From assembly GCA_964546815.1 (NCBI GenBank), contig CAZJLR010000017.1, forward strand, positions 58,100 to 122,099: a DNA stretch of 64,000 bases. Reading direction: 5' to 3'. The position numbers were made by a program, and so were the translations under genes. Of the stretch, positions 1-8,973 are shown in pieces. Below the pieces are notes generated by a model. That model did no database searches, was not told the origin of the DNA, and saw only the letters and a list, made by a program, of their open reading frames with translations. The stretch comes from JAIEPM01 sp964546815 (GTDB lineage: Bacteria; Cyanobacteriota; Vampirovibrionia; Obscuribacterales; Obscuribacteraceae). The first letter of the stretch is position 1; every line of letters begins with the position of its first letter.

Positions 1-1074
1 GCACTTGTCTTCATGCCAGACTCACCCTCTTTAATTTTCGCAGCCTGTTTGCTCTGGATTCTCGACGCAAGCATCAACATCAGCATGGAGCCATTTAGAG
101 CTTTTGTTGCCGACAAACTTCCTGCGGCTCAATGCACCAAGGGCTTCATCATGCAGAGCTTCTTCATCGGAATTGGAGCCACGATGGCAAATGCGTTGCC
201 GATGATTTTTTCAAATTGCGGCGTGACAGGTGTCGGCGCTAACGGCATCCCTCTTACCGTTCAATATGCATTCCGCATCGGAGCAGTCATGTTCTTGCTT
301 TGCGTTTTGTGGACAGTGTTCACAACAAACGAATATCCGCCCGAAAATATGGAAGCTTTCGAGAAGAAGCGTGCCGAAAACCCCGGTATAGGCGGTTTGC
401 TCAAAGAAGTATTTGCCGAAATACCCGATGCAGTCCGCAATATGCCGAAGACTATGCAACAGCTGGCGTGGGTGCAAATTTTCACCTGGCTTGGCTTGTT
501 TTGCATGTGGATGTTTTTTCCACTTGCAACTGCCTACCATGTATTTGGAGCAGTAGATTCAAAATCACCTCTATTTGATAGAGGGACAGAGTGGGCTGGG
601 CTTTGCTTTGCCGTTTATTCAATCGTTTGCTTTTTGATCGCTTTTGTTTTGCCGAAACTATCGCAAATTATCAGCCGCAAATTGATTCACTCAATAGCAT
701 TGTTATTGGCTGGCTTAAGCTTGATTTCAATGTATTTTATCCATGACAAAAACATTTTGCTTTTCACCATGATTGGTGTGGGGGTTGCCTGGGCTTCGAT
801 TCTTGCAGTGCCTTATGCAATTCTCGCAGGCTCAGTTCCTGCGCAGCGCACAGGTATTTACATGGGAGTATTCAATTTCTTCATTGTCATTCCAGAAATT
901 ATAGCTTCGCTATCGTTTAAGCCACTGGTTCATCATGTGTTTAACAACAATCCACTTTACGTGGTGATGATGGGCGGTGTATCTATGATCATCGCGGCAT
1001 TATTGGTGTTCAGGGTTGATGATTCCGACAGCACCGGCGGTGGTGCTATGGTATCAGGCGGCGGCGGGCATTAG
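1..1074 (+). CDS. MFS sugar transporter, SLC45/GPH-like (5' end outside window)
   Basis: The reading frame is open from base 1, so the true start lies upstream; 357 residues are visible. The visible part has several hydrophobic segments and an early stretch, EPFRAFVADKLP followed by QSFFIGIGA, that resembles the SLC45 (sucrose/maltose:H+ symporter) branch of the major facilitator superfamily. A hydrophilic central loop around residues 105-140 (NMEAFEKKRAENPG) separates the two halves, as in that family. The likely role is proton-coupled uptake of a disaccharide or related glycoside across the inner membrane; the substrate cannot be read from the sequence. The C-terminus is glycine-rich. It runs convergently to the ammonium transporter gene with only 9 bases between the stop codons. 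Confidence 0.8.
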   Translation, partial: ALVFMPDSPSLIFAACLLWILDASINISMEPFRAFVADKLPAAQCTKGFIMQSFFIGIGATMANALPMIFSNCGVTGVGANGIPLTVQYAFRIGAVMFLLCVLWTVFTTNEYPPENMEAFEKKRAENPGIGGLLKEVFAEIPDAVRNMPKTMQQLAWVQIFTWLGLFCMWMFFPLATAYHVFGAVDSKSPLFDRGTEWAGLCFAVYSIVCFLIAFVLPKLSQIISRKLIHSIALLLAGLSLISMYFIHDKNILLFTMIGVGVAWASILAVPYAILAGSVPAQRTGIYMGVFNFFIVIPEIIASLSFKPLVHHVFNNNPLYVVMMGGVSMIIAALLVFRVDDSDSTGGGAMVSGGGGH

Positions 1075-1083
1075 ATCCCCAGC

Positions 1084-2331
1084 TTAATCAGGGAGAGACT
1101 CGTTCAGTACTGGCACGGGTTGATAAACACTGACTTTGCCATAGTGGAATTTGTCCAGCCCGGCTTCTTGTTCTTTTTCTGTGACCGTGAAATGGAATAG
1201 TTTGTCGACAGCTTTTGTAATTACGTAAGTTGCAACAAAGGTGAACGCCCATACCACAGCTACAGAGCAACACTGGGCTCGAAAGAGATCAAAATTGCCA
1301 TAGAGTAGTCCATCTGCGCCCGCGGGATTGATGGACTTACTTGCAAAGATCCCTGTGGCGATAGCTCCCCAGGTGCCTGACATACCATGACAGGCGCCCA
1401 CATCAAGGGCATCTTGGATTTTCAATTTCTCGCCCAGCTTAATCGAGTAGTACGCAACAAAAACTCCGACTGCACCAATTATGATGGCAGAGAAAACGCT
1501 GACATAACCACAGGCAGGAGTAATTGCAACTAGTCCTACAACCGCTCCATTAGCCGCTCCGACGGCAGATGACGCCTTGCGTTCAGACATGCTGATTAAC
1601 ATCCAGGTGAGCGCCGCAGCTGCTGCAGCTACATTGGTTGTTACCACAGCTTGCACCGCAATCTGATTTGCTGCCAGTGCACTGCCACCATTGAAGCCAA
1701 ACCAGCCAAACCAGAGCAAAACAGCACCAAATAAAGTCAAAGGAACACTTACAGGTTTAAATCGCCCAACAAGTGCTCTTGCACGTCTTCTCAAACATAT
1801 GCTGACTGCAAGCGCTGCAACACCGGCCGTGATATGCACAACAGTTCCACCAGCGAAGTCCAACGCTCCTAATGTGCGCAGCCAACCACCGTCTCCCCAG
1901 ACCCAATGTGCCACGGGATCGTATACAAGACTTGTCCAGAGCAGAGTGAAGATCATGAAAGTGCCAAACCTGACGCGGTCTACAAATGCGCCGGTGATCA
2001 AAGCCGGCGCAATGATGGCAAATTTCATTTGAAACAACATATAAGCAAGATGAGGAATTGTAGGCGCATAGGCTGTAACTGCCGACAGAGCACCAACGCC
2101 AAACCAATCAAGATTGCCGATGATGTGATGGACATCGGGTCCAAAGGACATTGAATATCCGATGAGCATCCATTGCAAAGTCACTACAACCAGGGTTGCG
2201 AAACTGAGCATGATAGTCGAGAGCAAATTTTTCTGCTCACCCATGCCACCATAAAACAGTCCCACCGCTGGTGTCATCAACATAACCAGCGATGATGAGA
2301 TCAATACAAACGCTGTATCACCTGTGTTCAT
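1084..2331 (-). CDS. amt: Ammonium transporter, Amt family
   Basis: The 415-residue product starts MNTGDTAFVLIS and continues VMLMTPAVGLFYGG, the usual Amt/Mep/Rh N-terminus. About eleven hydrophobic segments are present. The two pore histidines are visible in GGTVVHITAG (around residue 170) and in GACHGMSGTWG. The protein conducts ammonium or ammonia through the inner membrane. The frame stays open upstream to a TTG at 2421, but the ATG at 2331 aligns with the family start and has a GGGGGG ribosome-binding run just upstream, so 2331 is preferred. No GlnK/PII gene is adjacent. The C-terminal tail is short (ends NESLPD). Confidence 0.95.
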   Translation of the reverse strand: MNTGDTAFVLISSSLVMLMTPAVGLFYGGMGEQKNLLSTIMLSFATLVVVTLQWMLIGYSMSFGPDVHHIIGNLDWFGVGALSAVTAYAPTIPHLAYMLFQMKFAIIAPALITGAFVDRVRFGTFMIFTLLWTSLVYDPVAHWVWGDGGWLRTLGALDFAGGTVVHITAGVAALAVSICLRRRARALVGRFKPVSVPLTLFGAVLLWFGWFGFNGGSALAANQIAVQAVVTTNVAAAAAALTWMLISMSERKASSAVGAANGAVVGLVAITPACGYVSVFSAIIIGAVGVFVAYYSIKLGEKLKIQDALDVGACHGMSGTWGAIATGIFASKSINPAGADGLLYGNFDLFRAQCCSVAVVWAFTFVATYVITKAVDKLFHFTVTEKEQEAGLDKFHYGKVSVYQPVPVLNESLPD

Positions 2332-2529
2332 CAAGCCCCCCGAGCAACACAATGAGACCTCCGACGGCTTTGCTTCACCAGAGGCTAAATTCGATGGTAA
2401 CAGCGATGCAATAAGATGCAAACAATAATTTAGCTAAACTAAGCGCAAATACGCCCAGCAAAGCCTTTCGGACATTTACATTTGTCATGTCTTTAATGTT
2501 GCAATGAAATTTTGCAGCGATTTGCTGTT

Positions 2530-3618
2530 TTAAGAGAACTTGCGCCCTTTCTGGCGTCCGAGTTTCCACCAACTAAAGTCGGGAATTTTCTTGGAGAAGT
2601 TTGCGCAAAGTTTCCAGGCTTCGTTTGTTCTCGGGTCTATCGCAAGTACATGCTTAGCGTCTGTCACTAGCATCACATTTCTGCTATTAGGCGATATATG
2701 AGGCAAATCCATAGGAATCTTGTAGTTCTTTCCGTTGATTTTCAGCTCTGCAGTGGGGCAAAGCAAATCGCTTCCAGCGCCGACTGCGATTGCTTTTCCA
2801 TTTGATGTAATCGGCTTATAGAACAAAGCTGCGGTGTAATTTGTAGCACCGACTGCACCTGTTTCAAGACAATTCATTTTCAAGAAAGCTGAGTGTATGA
2901 CCTTCTTTGAATAATCTTCGCTGATATCAACTGCGGCTGTCATTGGCAATGTGCCGCGCGAGCGATTAAAGAAATCACCGCTATGCAACGTGTCAACGCT
3001 AACACCGGTGTCGAGGCAAGTAGCTTGAGCACTCAGTTGAACATCGGAAGACACATTCTCAATTCCAGGAATTGGCATTGCTTTCAATGTCATCGGCTGA
3101 CTTGTCTTTTTGACTTGTCCTTGAAGCGGCTTTGTCGTATCTTTGAGCGCTTCCTGCGCAGCTTTCAAATAAAAGCTGTTTGGATCACACTTTTGAAAAA
3201 TTTCGATAGAACGACGGTATAAATCTTTCGAACGGTCATACTGACCCAACAACTTGCGAGTTTGAGCCTCGGCAAATCTGGCTTCTGCCAGAAACTTGCT
3301 TTCACCACCGGTGGCTTCCATCTGGTCGCCAGCCATCTGAAAATAATTGGCTGCTACAGCATATTGCTTGGCGCCCAATGCATACCAGGCTTGCTGGTAA
3401 GTGCCGAAGCCCTGCATCGGAACACAAGCACGTCTTTCAACTCTAGCTTCAACACCGCCATGCAAGAATACTGGCGCGGCGTTTGGTAATGGTGACATTG
3501 TCGGCGGCGCAAAAGAAATTTGCTGCCCGTCTTGTGCCAGGCAAACCTGCCCAGCTCCAAAGGTAAAGAGCGAAACGAGAAAACAAATCCATCTAGCTTT
3601 ATACAACCCTGTCTCCAA
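2530..3618 (-). CDS. Exported TPR-like protein of unknown function
   Basis: The 362-residue protein begins with a signal peptide (hydrophobic ICFLVSLFTFGAG, then CLAQ). Residues about 70-165 form TPR-like helical pairs (QQAWYALGAKQYAVAANYF, then RFAEAQTRKLLGQYDRSKDLYRRSIEIF). The C-terminal half, about 180-360, has no recognised domain and looks like a beta-rich extracytoplasmic module with scattered cysteines. The start is a TTG at 3618; no ATG or GTG in frame would keep the signal peptide, and the ribosome-binding site is weak. It lies upstream of amt on the same strand with a 198-base gap, so cotranscription is possible but unproven. Confidence 0.7.
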   Translation of the reverse strand: METGLYKARWICFLVSLFTFGAGQVCLAQDGQQISFAPPTMSPLPNAAPVFLHGGVEARVERRACVPMQGFGTYQQAWYALGAKQYAVAANYFQMAGDQMEATGGESKFLAEARFAEAQTRKLLGQYDRSKDLYRRSIEIFQKCDPNSFYLKAAQEALKDTTKPLQGQVKKTSQPMTLKAMPIPGIENVSSDVQLSAQATCLDTGVSVDTLHSGDFFNRSRGTLPMTAAVDISEDYSKKVIHSAFLKMNCLETGAVGATNYTAALFYKPITSNGKAIAVGAGSDLLCPTAELKINGKNYKIPMDLPHISPNSRNVMLVTDAKHVLAIDPRTNEAWKLCANFSKKIPDFSWWKLGRQKGRKFS

Positions 3619-3890
3619 TCAGCTTCGCGGCTTAAGTGATAGTTCGAGGTCAGACACCAGTAGGCTTATTAAAGCCAGTATTTGTGGTAATTCCGTGGAA
3701 ATCGAAGCCCGTCATCCTTGTATATCAGAATTAATCTGAGATTAAAATGTGGTAATCACGCTACGATTGTCACCAGTTGCCTGCATTTTTATCAAGGCTA
3801 GATTAGTGGACTAAAAGCTCAGAGCTGAAGAAACAACGCTATACTTGATATCAGGGCGACGAGCCCTATGCCACTTGGAGTCATGTTGTG

Positions 3891-4448
3891 ATGCCCGATC
3901 GCTTTAACTGGGAGACTATCTCTTCTGAGAAAATAGCCGATTGCAGAGTTTTCTCAGTCAATAGAAATCTTTCAGCGCCCATGGGCATCGAAGACAGGGC
4001 ACATAATTTCTATGTTTTGCACCCACAAGACTGGGTCAACGTAATTCCAATTACTGAAAACAACGAAGTCGTTCTCGTTGAGCAATTCAGGCACGGAACG
4101 CAAGAATTGACTCTGGAAATTCCAGGTGGCGCAGTCGACCCCGATGAATCACCAAGAGCTGCAGCAGCCAGAGAGCTTTTAGAAGAAACCGGCTATCAGG
4201 CGCACGAATTGATTTTGATTGGGCAGAACCATCCAAATCCTGCAATTCAGAGTAATTCTTGTACGACATTTTTCGCACCGGGTGCAAAGCGAATTATCGA
4301 ACCGCAATTTGATCGCTCTGAGTATGTGGAAGTAAGGCTCACTCCGGTGGAAAAGATTCCTGAGTTGATTCGATCTGGGCGTATAACTCATTCACTGGTG
4401 TTGGTGGCATTTTATTACCTCAACCTATACGAGCAATCGCTGCGCTAG
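3891..4448 (+). CDS. Nudix hydrolase, ADP-ribose pyrophosphatase-like
   Basis: The 185-residue protein carries a perfect Nudix box (G-x5-E-x7-REU-x-EE-x-GU) running from GGAVDPDE to RELLEETGY near residue 80-105. Its length and the preceding VVLVEQFRHGT strand match the ADP-sugar pyrophosphatase branch (NudF-like), which hydrolyses ADP-ribose to AMP and ribose 5-phosphate in the cytoplasm. The substrate is inferred from this resemblance only. A GTG at 3888 directly precedes the ATG at 3891; GGAG at 3877-3880 could serve either. The gene stands alone and is followed by a repeat-like motif and a hairpin terminator. Confidence 0.9.
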   Translation: MPDRFNWETISSEKIADCRVFSVNRNLSAPMGIEDRAHNFYVLHPQDWVNVIPITENNEVVLVEQFRHGTQELTLEIPGGAVDPDESPRAAAARELLEETGYQAHELILIGQNHPNPAIQSNSCTTFFAPGAKRIIEPQFDRSEYVEVRLTPVEKIPELIRSGRITHSLVLVAFYYLNLYEQSLR

Positions 4449-4498
4449 ATTTTGGGATCGATTTCTGGAACTTAGTGGGTTTAATAGGTGGATTAGGA

Positions 4499-4525
4499 GC
4501 AGGCTGGAAGCCTGCGCCCCCAGGG
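4499..4525. repeat. Short dispersed intergenic repeat, copy 1
   Basis: The stretch contains an inverted repeat (CAGGCT at 4500-4505, GGA loop, AGCCTG at 4509-4514) followed by CGCCCCCAGGG. The core CTGGAAG and the CGCCCCCAGGG tail recur near 45101-45128, also between genes. A related GCAGGCTGG lies at 4571-4579. It looks like a small dispersed repeat with unknown function. Confidence 0.45.
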
Positions 4526-4605
4526 CTTTGCGATTTCAGGTGGGGATTCGTGTGAAAGGTACACGAGGCAGCAGGCTGGTGGAAGATCCAATTTTATTGA
4601 AAGCG

Positions 4606-4634
4606 AAAGGGGCAACGCTTGGCGCTGCCCCTTT
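4606..4634. terminator. Bidirectional intrinsic terminator
   Basis: Arms AAAGGGGCA (4606-4614) and TGCCCCTTT (4626-4634) pair perfectly, with CGC/GCG extending the stem after one mismatch and a 3-base loop. T-rich sequence follows on the plus strand, and a TTTCGCTTTC tail follows on the minus strand. It sits between the convergent Nudix gene and the DUF4384-like gene and can serve both. Confidence 0.75.
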
Positions 4635-4656
4635 TGGCTTTTGAGAACTAATTGGA

Positions 4657-5703
4657 TTATTTATCGACTGAGAAGGTCAGTTCGATTTTGTTTGGTGAAG
4701 ATGAGGCAGCAGCTGGTTGGCTTTCAGAAACCAGTTGGGCTCTGGAAGACATTGTTGATGCGCTCTTTCTTGCCACCACTTGAACTGAACGGGAGAAGAA
4801 TACTTTGGAGCTGTTAACCAACTCACGGTATTGATCTACTGTCATTTCAGTCGAGCGGAATGGTGAACCGGCTACAGGAGCCATTGCCACAGTGATTGGA
4901 GGCTTACTTCCTTCAGAACCAGTTGGGTAAGCGTAGACGAATATTTTTTCAGGACCACCCTTGCCGGCAATCTGGTAATCGAACGGGCTGTCGGCGCCAC
5001 CGATTTGAACAGCTTCTCCAGATTTGACGAAACCATTTTGTTGGAAGTCGTTAGGGAAGATTTGAGTAAGTGTTCCGGTTGAATCGTAGTTGAATACTAC
5101 GACGTTGCAGTCCTGATTAGCTTTCACATTGATTGTCATCTTGTCGCCAACCTTGTACTTAGGCTGGTCGCCACTGCGATCGAGAGAGGCTGTGATAACA
5201 GCGCCATCATTCTGTTGAAACTTCACCAGGGCACTCGCTGCAGATGAACTGCTGGCAGTCTCAACTTGCTTGGGACTTTGCTTTGGTGTGACAGAGGCTG
5301 TGCTGTTATGAACTGAATTGCCATGTTTGGCAACTTTTGGAACAGCATTCATGAATGGAGCCTTTTTGACGGCTGGCTGTACATGATGGTTAGGAGCCAA
5401 ACTTAGGTCTCTTTTCTGTCCTGAGACATGGTCGATTGCTGCATTAACATCGTTTTTCTTGATGCTGGTCATCGCAGCTGGACCTTCGATGGTCGAGCGG
5501 CTGATGGGATCAAAATTGACTCCCCGTTTGTGGCCGGCATCCAATTCGTTGATTTGAGGTGTTTCTTCCGCAGTTGCCGCTTTCTCTGTTTTAGCAGTCT
5601 TTGCGGCAGGGCTTGAATCCTTCTCACCAGCCTGCGCCAGCTGCGGAAGCGCCAGGCTCAAAGCTATGCCACCCAAGAGCAAGAAGTTTCGTAATCCATT
5701 CAT
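4657..5703 (-). CDS. Exported DUF4384-like protein
   Basis: The 348-residue protein has a signal peptide (hydrophobic NFLLLGGIALSLALP, then AQAGE). A long low-complexity, Lys/Ala/Ser-rich linker spans residues about 25-165. The C-terminal domain (about 170-320) follows the DUF4384 pattern: YKVGDKMTINVKANQDC, then NVVVFNYDSTGTLTQIFPND, a beta-sandwich-like module seen in extracytoplasmic and protease- or kinase-linked proteins. Its molecular role is unknown. The next gene upstream on the same strand (5831-7111) ends in a related module, so the two may act together. No catalytic residues are evident. Confidence 0.75.
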   Translation of the reverse strand: MNGLRNFLLLGGIALSLALPQLAQAGEKDSSPAAKTAKTEKAATAEETPQINELDAGHKRGVNFDPISRSTIEGPAAMTSIKKNDVNAAIDHVSGQKRDLSLAPNHHVQPAVKKAPFMNAVPKVAKHGNSVHNSTASVTPKQSPKQVETASSSSAASALVKFQQNDGAVITASLDRSGDQPKYKVGDKMTINVKANQDCNVVVFNYDSTGTLTQIFPNDFQQNGFVKSGEAVQIGGADSPFDYQIAGKGGPEKIFVYAYPTGSEGSKPPITVAMAPVAGSPFRSTEMTVDQYRELVNSSKVFFSRSVQVVARKSASTMSSRAQLVSESQPAAASSSPNKIELTFSVDK

Positions 5704-5830
5704 TTACTTTGATCCTCGACAGGTTAGTTGCTTGTGCCCTAAATTCAGTTTATTTCATTGCACATCAGTTAGACGCTTCCATAAGATTATTTAGGCAGCT
5801 TTTTACGAAAATTTCCTGGAAAAGAAAAAA

Positions 5831-7111
5831 TTATGGCGAATGCGGACCAACAAAGTTTACGAGCATCACGTCATCAGCGTTTTCAGACTTAAGCTTTGAA
5901 ATTCGCGAGAGGAGATCTTTCCCCTTAGTTAATAATGGCATGCCTTCTTTCGGGTGGGGCGGCCAGTCATCTTGTTTTATTATTTCTCGGTTCAAAGATT
6001 CGCCTTTGCTTGACTCTCCGCGCACAGAGACAATGTAAAACATGTCCTTGCTCGGATTAGCAGTTAGTTTTGTCGAACCAAATTGGTTGATTATGCGTTG
6101 TTCGCCTTTATTGACCAGATGGCTATCTTGCCCAAACTGAGGATAAAGAACACAAACATTGTCTTTGGAATCGACGGCAAAACAATACAGGTATGTTTTA
6201 GCCGAAGGTGTAATTGTAATCACCACGTCTTCATTTAACTGATAGCGATCTACAGGTTCGTTAAATGACACCGAAAACGGCATCACAGGGTTATTTCCGA
6301 AAGCCCAGGCTTTCTTTGCTTCTTCGCCGAAATACATCCAGGCGGCAGCTCCCGCAAGAACTGCGCTGAGAGCAAAAGCAATAATGGCAGGCAGCACGGC
6401 AGATCCTCCAGAGCTTCCACTCGGTTTTTGAGTTTCCCCTAAGCCCAAGTCTCTTAAGGCATCTACCCAGAGGGCCAGGCGGATAGACGTTGTTGGCAAG
6501 TTTAGCCCGGGCAAAGTCGCCGTGTCACCGCAGTGAATAGCCACAATTGATGCTCCATCTGAGATAGGAGCCCCCGAGTCACCAGGCGCCAGGGGTAAAT
6601 CATGCAATAAATGAAAAGTATCGTTGGTGCGCAGCGGACCAAGATAGCGTCCGTCTTGCGTCAAAGGATGAGGCGCGCCGCTCAAAGCACCAAGGTGTGT
6701 CGGGTAATGTATCGCCCACAGTTTTTCGTTTGTAGTAATTTCCTGCTCGTATGAAAATGGCAGAGGCGATGCGGCAGACTCAGGCATTTGCAAAACTACT
6801 TCAAGCACTGCAGCGTCATATTTGACCAACTGGTCTGGCTGGCGGATGTAGTTGGGGTGCAGGCGGATACTCTTGATTTGATACTTATTGCCAGACTGGG
6901 GGAAACGCACAATCAGCAGGCTGGGAGCATTAACGAAACGCTCGACAACATGCCCGCAGGTAACAAGCCTGCCAGGTGCGGCAAGCCACGCCTGTCCCAA
7001 AACGACCTCGCGGCCGCCTTCCAAAGACAAAACATTGGCTAAGGCATTGCCAAATTTGCCTGGATTTTGTACCAAAGTATCTTTCGAACGCGACTTCTGG
7101 CTTGTGGGCAC
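5831..7111 (-). CDS. Membrane-anchored S1-type serine protease with DUF4384-like domain
   Basis: The 426-residue product has an N-terminal trypsin-like domain with all three catalytic residues visible: His54 in TCGHVV, Asp99 in KYDAAVLEV and Ser179 in PGDSGAPI. A single transmembrane helix follows (about 238-261, PAIIAFALSAVLAGAAAWMY). Then comes a DUF4384-like module (about 278-370), with DRYQLNEDVVITITPSAKTY and VCVLYPQF. No N-terminal signal peptide is visible, so the protease domain may face the cytoplasm with the DUF4384-like domain outside. The start is GTG; GGAATGAGG lies about 10 bases upstream. It is 127 bases upstream of the exported DUF4384-like gene on the same strand. Confidence 0.85.
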   Translation of the reverse strand: MPTSQKSRSKDTLVQNPGKFGNALANVLSLEGGREVVLGQAWLAAPGRLVTCGHVVERFVNAPSLLIVRFPQSGNKYQIKSIRLHPNYIRQPDQLVKYDAAVLEVVLQMPESAASPLPFSYEQEITTNEKLWAIHYPTHLGALSGAPHPLTQDGRYLGPLRTNDTFHLLHDLPLAPGDSGAPISDGASIVAIHCGDTATLPGLNLPTTSIRLALWVDALRDLGLGETQKPSGSSGGSAVLPAIIAFALSAVLAGAAAWMYFGEEAKKAWAFGNNPVMPFSVSFNEPVDRYQLNEDVVITITPSAKTYLYCFAVDSKDNVCVLYPQFGQDSHLVNKGEQRIINQFGSTKLTANPSKDMFYIVSVRGESSKGESLNREIIKQDDWPPHPKEGMPLLTKGKDLLSRISKLKSENADDVMLVNFVGPHSP

Positions 7112-7455
7112 TTAGAGACCGACCTCATTCCCATGCACAGAGGCATTTTCTCATATTGAAGACCGTCGCATCACAGCAATTCAGCACTCTGTAATCTCAA
7201 CTTATAGTGCATTCGATTTACAGTTCTTAATTAAAGCTCGAAAAGTAGCTTAAATCAGACTATCGAGAGGCGCCGGTAAACAAGTTGAGAAGCATCGACA
7301 AAGCAAAGTTAAAGCATCTGAGGACAAAGAACTGAAAAAACGCCAACAGTGGCGTCAAATTTGGCTTAGGGTTCAGTCTGCTGTGGTTTAATACTTTCTG
7401 CGGGGCTCAAGTCTTGCTTCTGCGTGCTGTGGTCACCAGAATTTACGGGTATTCG
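7112..7455. other. Divergent intergenic region
   Basis: This 344-base gap separates the protease gene (minus) from the sigma-like gene (plus) and must hold both promoters. A small perfect hairpin (ACGCCA at 7340-7345, ACAG loop, TGGCGT at 7350-7355) lies about 100 bases before the sigma-like start. No convincing -35/-10 pair or coding sequence was seen. Confidence 0.4.
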
Positions 7456-8895
7456 ATGCTTTCCAGCTCAACTCAATTGCGTGACGTTTTCCAGTTTGCC
7501 CCCGAATGGGAGGCTCTGCTTCGCAATTGGGACGCCGGTGAACGCCCAAGCACTGCAGATTTCCTGGGCAAAGTAGGCGCAAAAGCTATATTTCTCAAGG
7601 CTTTGAAGCTTGAGAAGCAAAGAGATACTTTCGTCAGGTTGCTGCGGGACAATTATTATCAGCCCGTTCTGCAAAAAATGATGAGTTCAAATCAGAACTT
7701 GCGCAGGTTTCTATCACAACGCTATGTTGCCACTGAAGAACAAAGAAGCCAGAGTATTTCACTTTCTGTCGAACTTTCGCAAAAATTGGAAGGCGTCCTT
7801 ATAAAGCATCTGGCAAGCGGTAGTGAAGATGGCTTCAAAGTCTTGCTGCCGGCGTATATCCAACGGACAGTACACAATGCAGTAATTGACTATATCCGGG
7901 TGGAAGCATCCTGGGAAAAACATACCTTGCAAGACGTCAATCTCGACCCAGAGCAAGACGACCCTCGAAATACAGTCGCAGACAATATTTCGGTGACACC
8001 AGAAAATCAGGTCCTTAGCACAGAACAAGTTTCACAACTCAACCAGTTGAGGCAACATCTGGCGCAGATGCTCACAGAGCCAGGCGCAGCGCATGATGCG
8101 CTCACCGTGGTTGATTGCATTTTTGGACTTGGATTAACCAAGAGTTCTATAACTGGTCAAGAAATGACAATGCGCGAAGTTTGCGATCGCCTGCAAATTC
8201 AAGCAGAGACAATGCCGCGCCGCATCGCGCGCTGCCAGGTTTTATTAGACAAGGGGCTTGATCTTGTTCGCCAGAGAATTTACAAGCAATTACCCGGCGT
8301 GGCCGAATGTTGGCAGCGTGGCTTAAACGTCAATACATCCTCCAGGCGGGAGCTTTCGCAGCAGCTTGGTATGACAGAGGGCGAAATAGAACGCCTTATA
8401 AAAGGAAGGCAATTTCATAAGCTTGACGATCTTGCTGCACAAGGAGTGGTCAAGCCACACAGAATTGCAGAACTGAAAGCAAAGGGCGCGGCGGCGGCGT
8501 TTGTGCCACTGGAAATAAACTCTTCTACTGCCAGAGATCTAGTAGATATACTTGGTTTGAGTAAAGAACATGCTCAAAAACTTGTATCAGAGCGCCCATT
8601 TAAAGAGTTGCAAGAGCTTGTCAGCAAGGGACTTATTGCACAGAAAGACCTTGAGGCTCTAATCAAGCGTGGCGCTGTTTTGAAAAGCAAAGCTGCTGAT
8701 TCTAAGCGACTAGACCTTAACCGCGCACAGGTAGAGGAAATAGTCGAAGCTGGGGTCAACGCAGAAATGGCAGCTGATATATGCCGCATGCGCCCCTATT
8801 TAACCTGGTCTGAGCTTGAGGAAGCACTTGGTCCTGAGTGTCCTGCCTGGAACCTTTTACGACAAAAATTCTTTTTGGGGATTGCTTCCGGCTAA
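7456..8895 (+). CDS. Sigma-70-like protein with three C-terminal helix-hairpin-helix modules
   Basis: The 479-residue protein appears to combine two parts. Residues about 110-280 resemble sigma-70 regions 2 and 4: AYIQRTVHNAVIDYIRVEASW (region-2-like), then TMREVCDRLQIQAETMPRRI (region-4-like helix-turn-helix). Residues about 289-479 hold three ComEA-like helix-hairpin-helix modules, each starting with a variant of NxNxAxxxEL: LNVNTSSRREL (about 289), LEINSSTARDL (about 352) and LDLNRAQVEEI (about 418). Transcription initiation or DNA binding is therefore inferred. An upstream TTG at 7414 is possible, but the ATG at 7456 is preferred because similarity begins there. The partner gene at 8974 follows after 78 bases. 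Confidence 0.7.
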   Translation: MLSSSTQLRDVFQFAPEWEALLRNWDAGERPSTADFLGKVGAKAIFLKALKLEKQRDTFVRLLRDNYYQPVLQKMMSSNQNLRRFLSQRYVATEEQRSQSISLSVELSQKLEGVLIKHLASGSEDGFKVLLPAYIQRTVHNAVIDYIRVEASWEKHTLQDVNLDPEQDDPRNTVADNISVTPENQVLSTEQVSQLNQLRQHLAQMLTEPGAAHDALTVVDCIFGLGLTKSSITGQEMTMREVCDRLQIQAETMPRRIARCQVLLDKGLDLVRQRIYKQLPGVAECWQRGLNVNTSSRRELSQQLGMTEGEIERLIKGRQFHKLDDLAAQGVVKPHRIAELKAKGAAAAFVPLEINSSTARDLVDILGLSKEHAQKLVSERPFKELQELVSKGLIAQKDLEALIKRGAVLKSKAADSKRLDLNRAQVEEIVEAGVNAEMAADICRMRPYLTWSELEEALGPECPAWNLLRQKFFLGIASG

Positions 8896-8973
8896 TTTTT
8901 CCAAAGCTCCAGTTATTTGAAGAGGGAAAGAGAGTACCGTAGCAAAACAGTTGACCCGCCGGAGATTCAAAAA

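Noticed and set aside
2332..2421. Extended N-terminus of the ammonium transporter from TTG 2421
   Set aside because: No ribosome site before the TTG, while ATG 2331 aligns with the family start and has a G-rich site.
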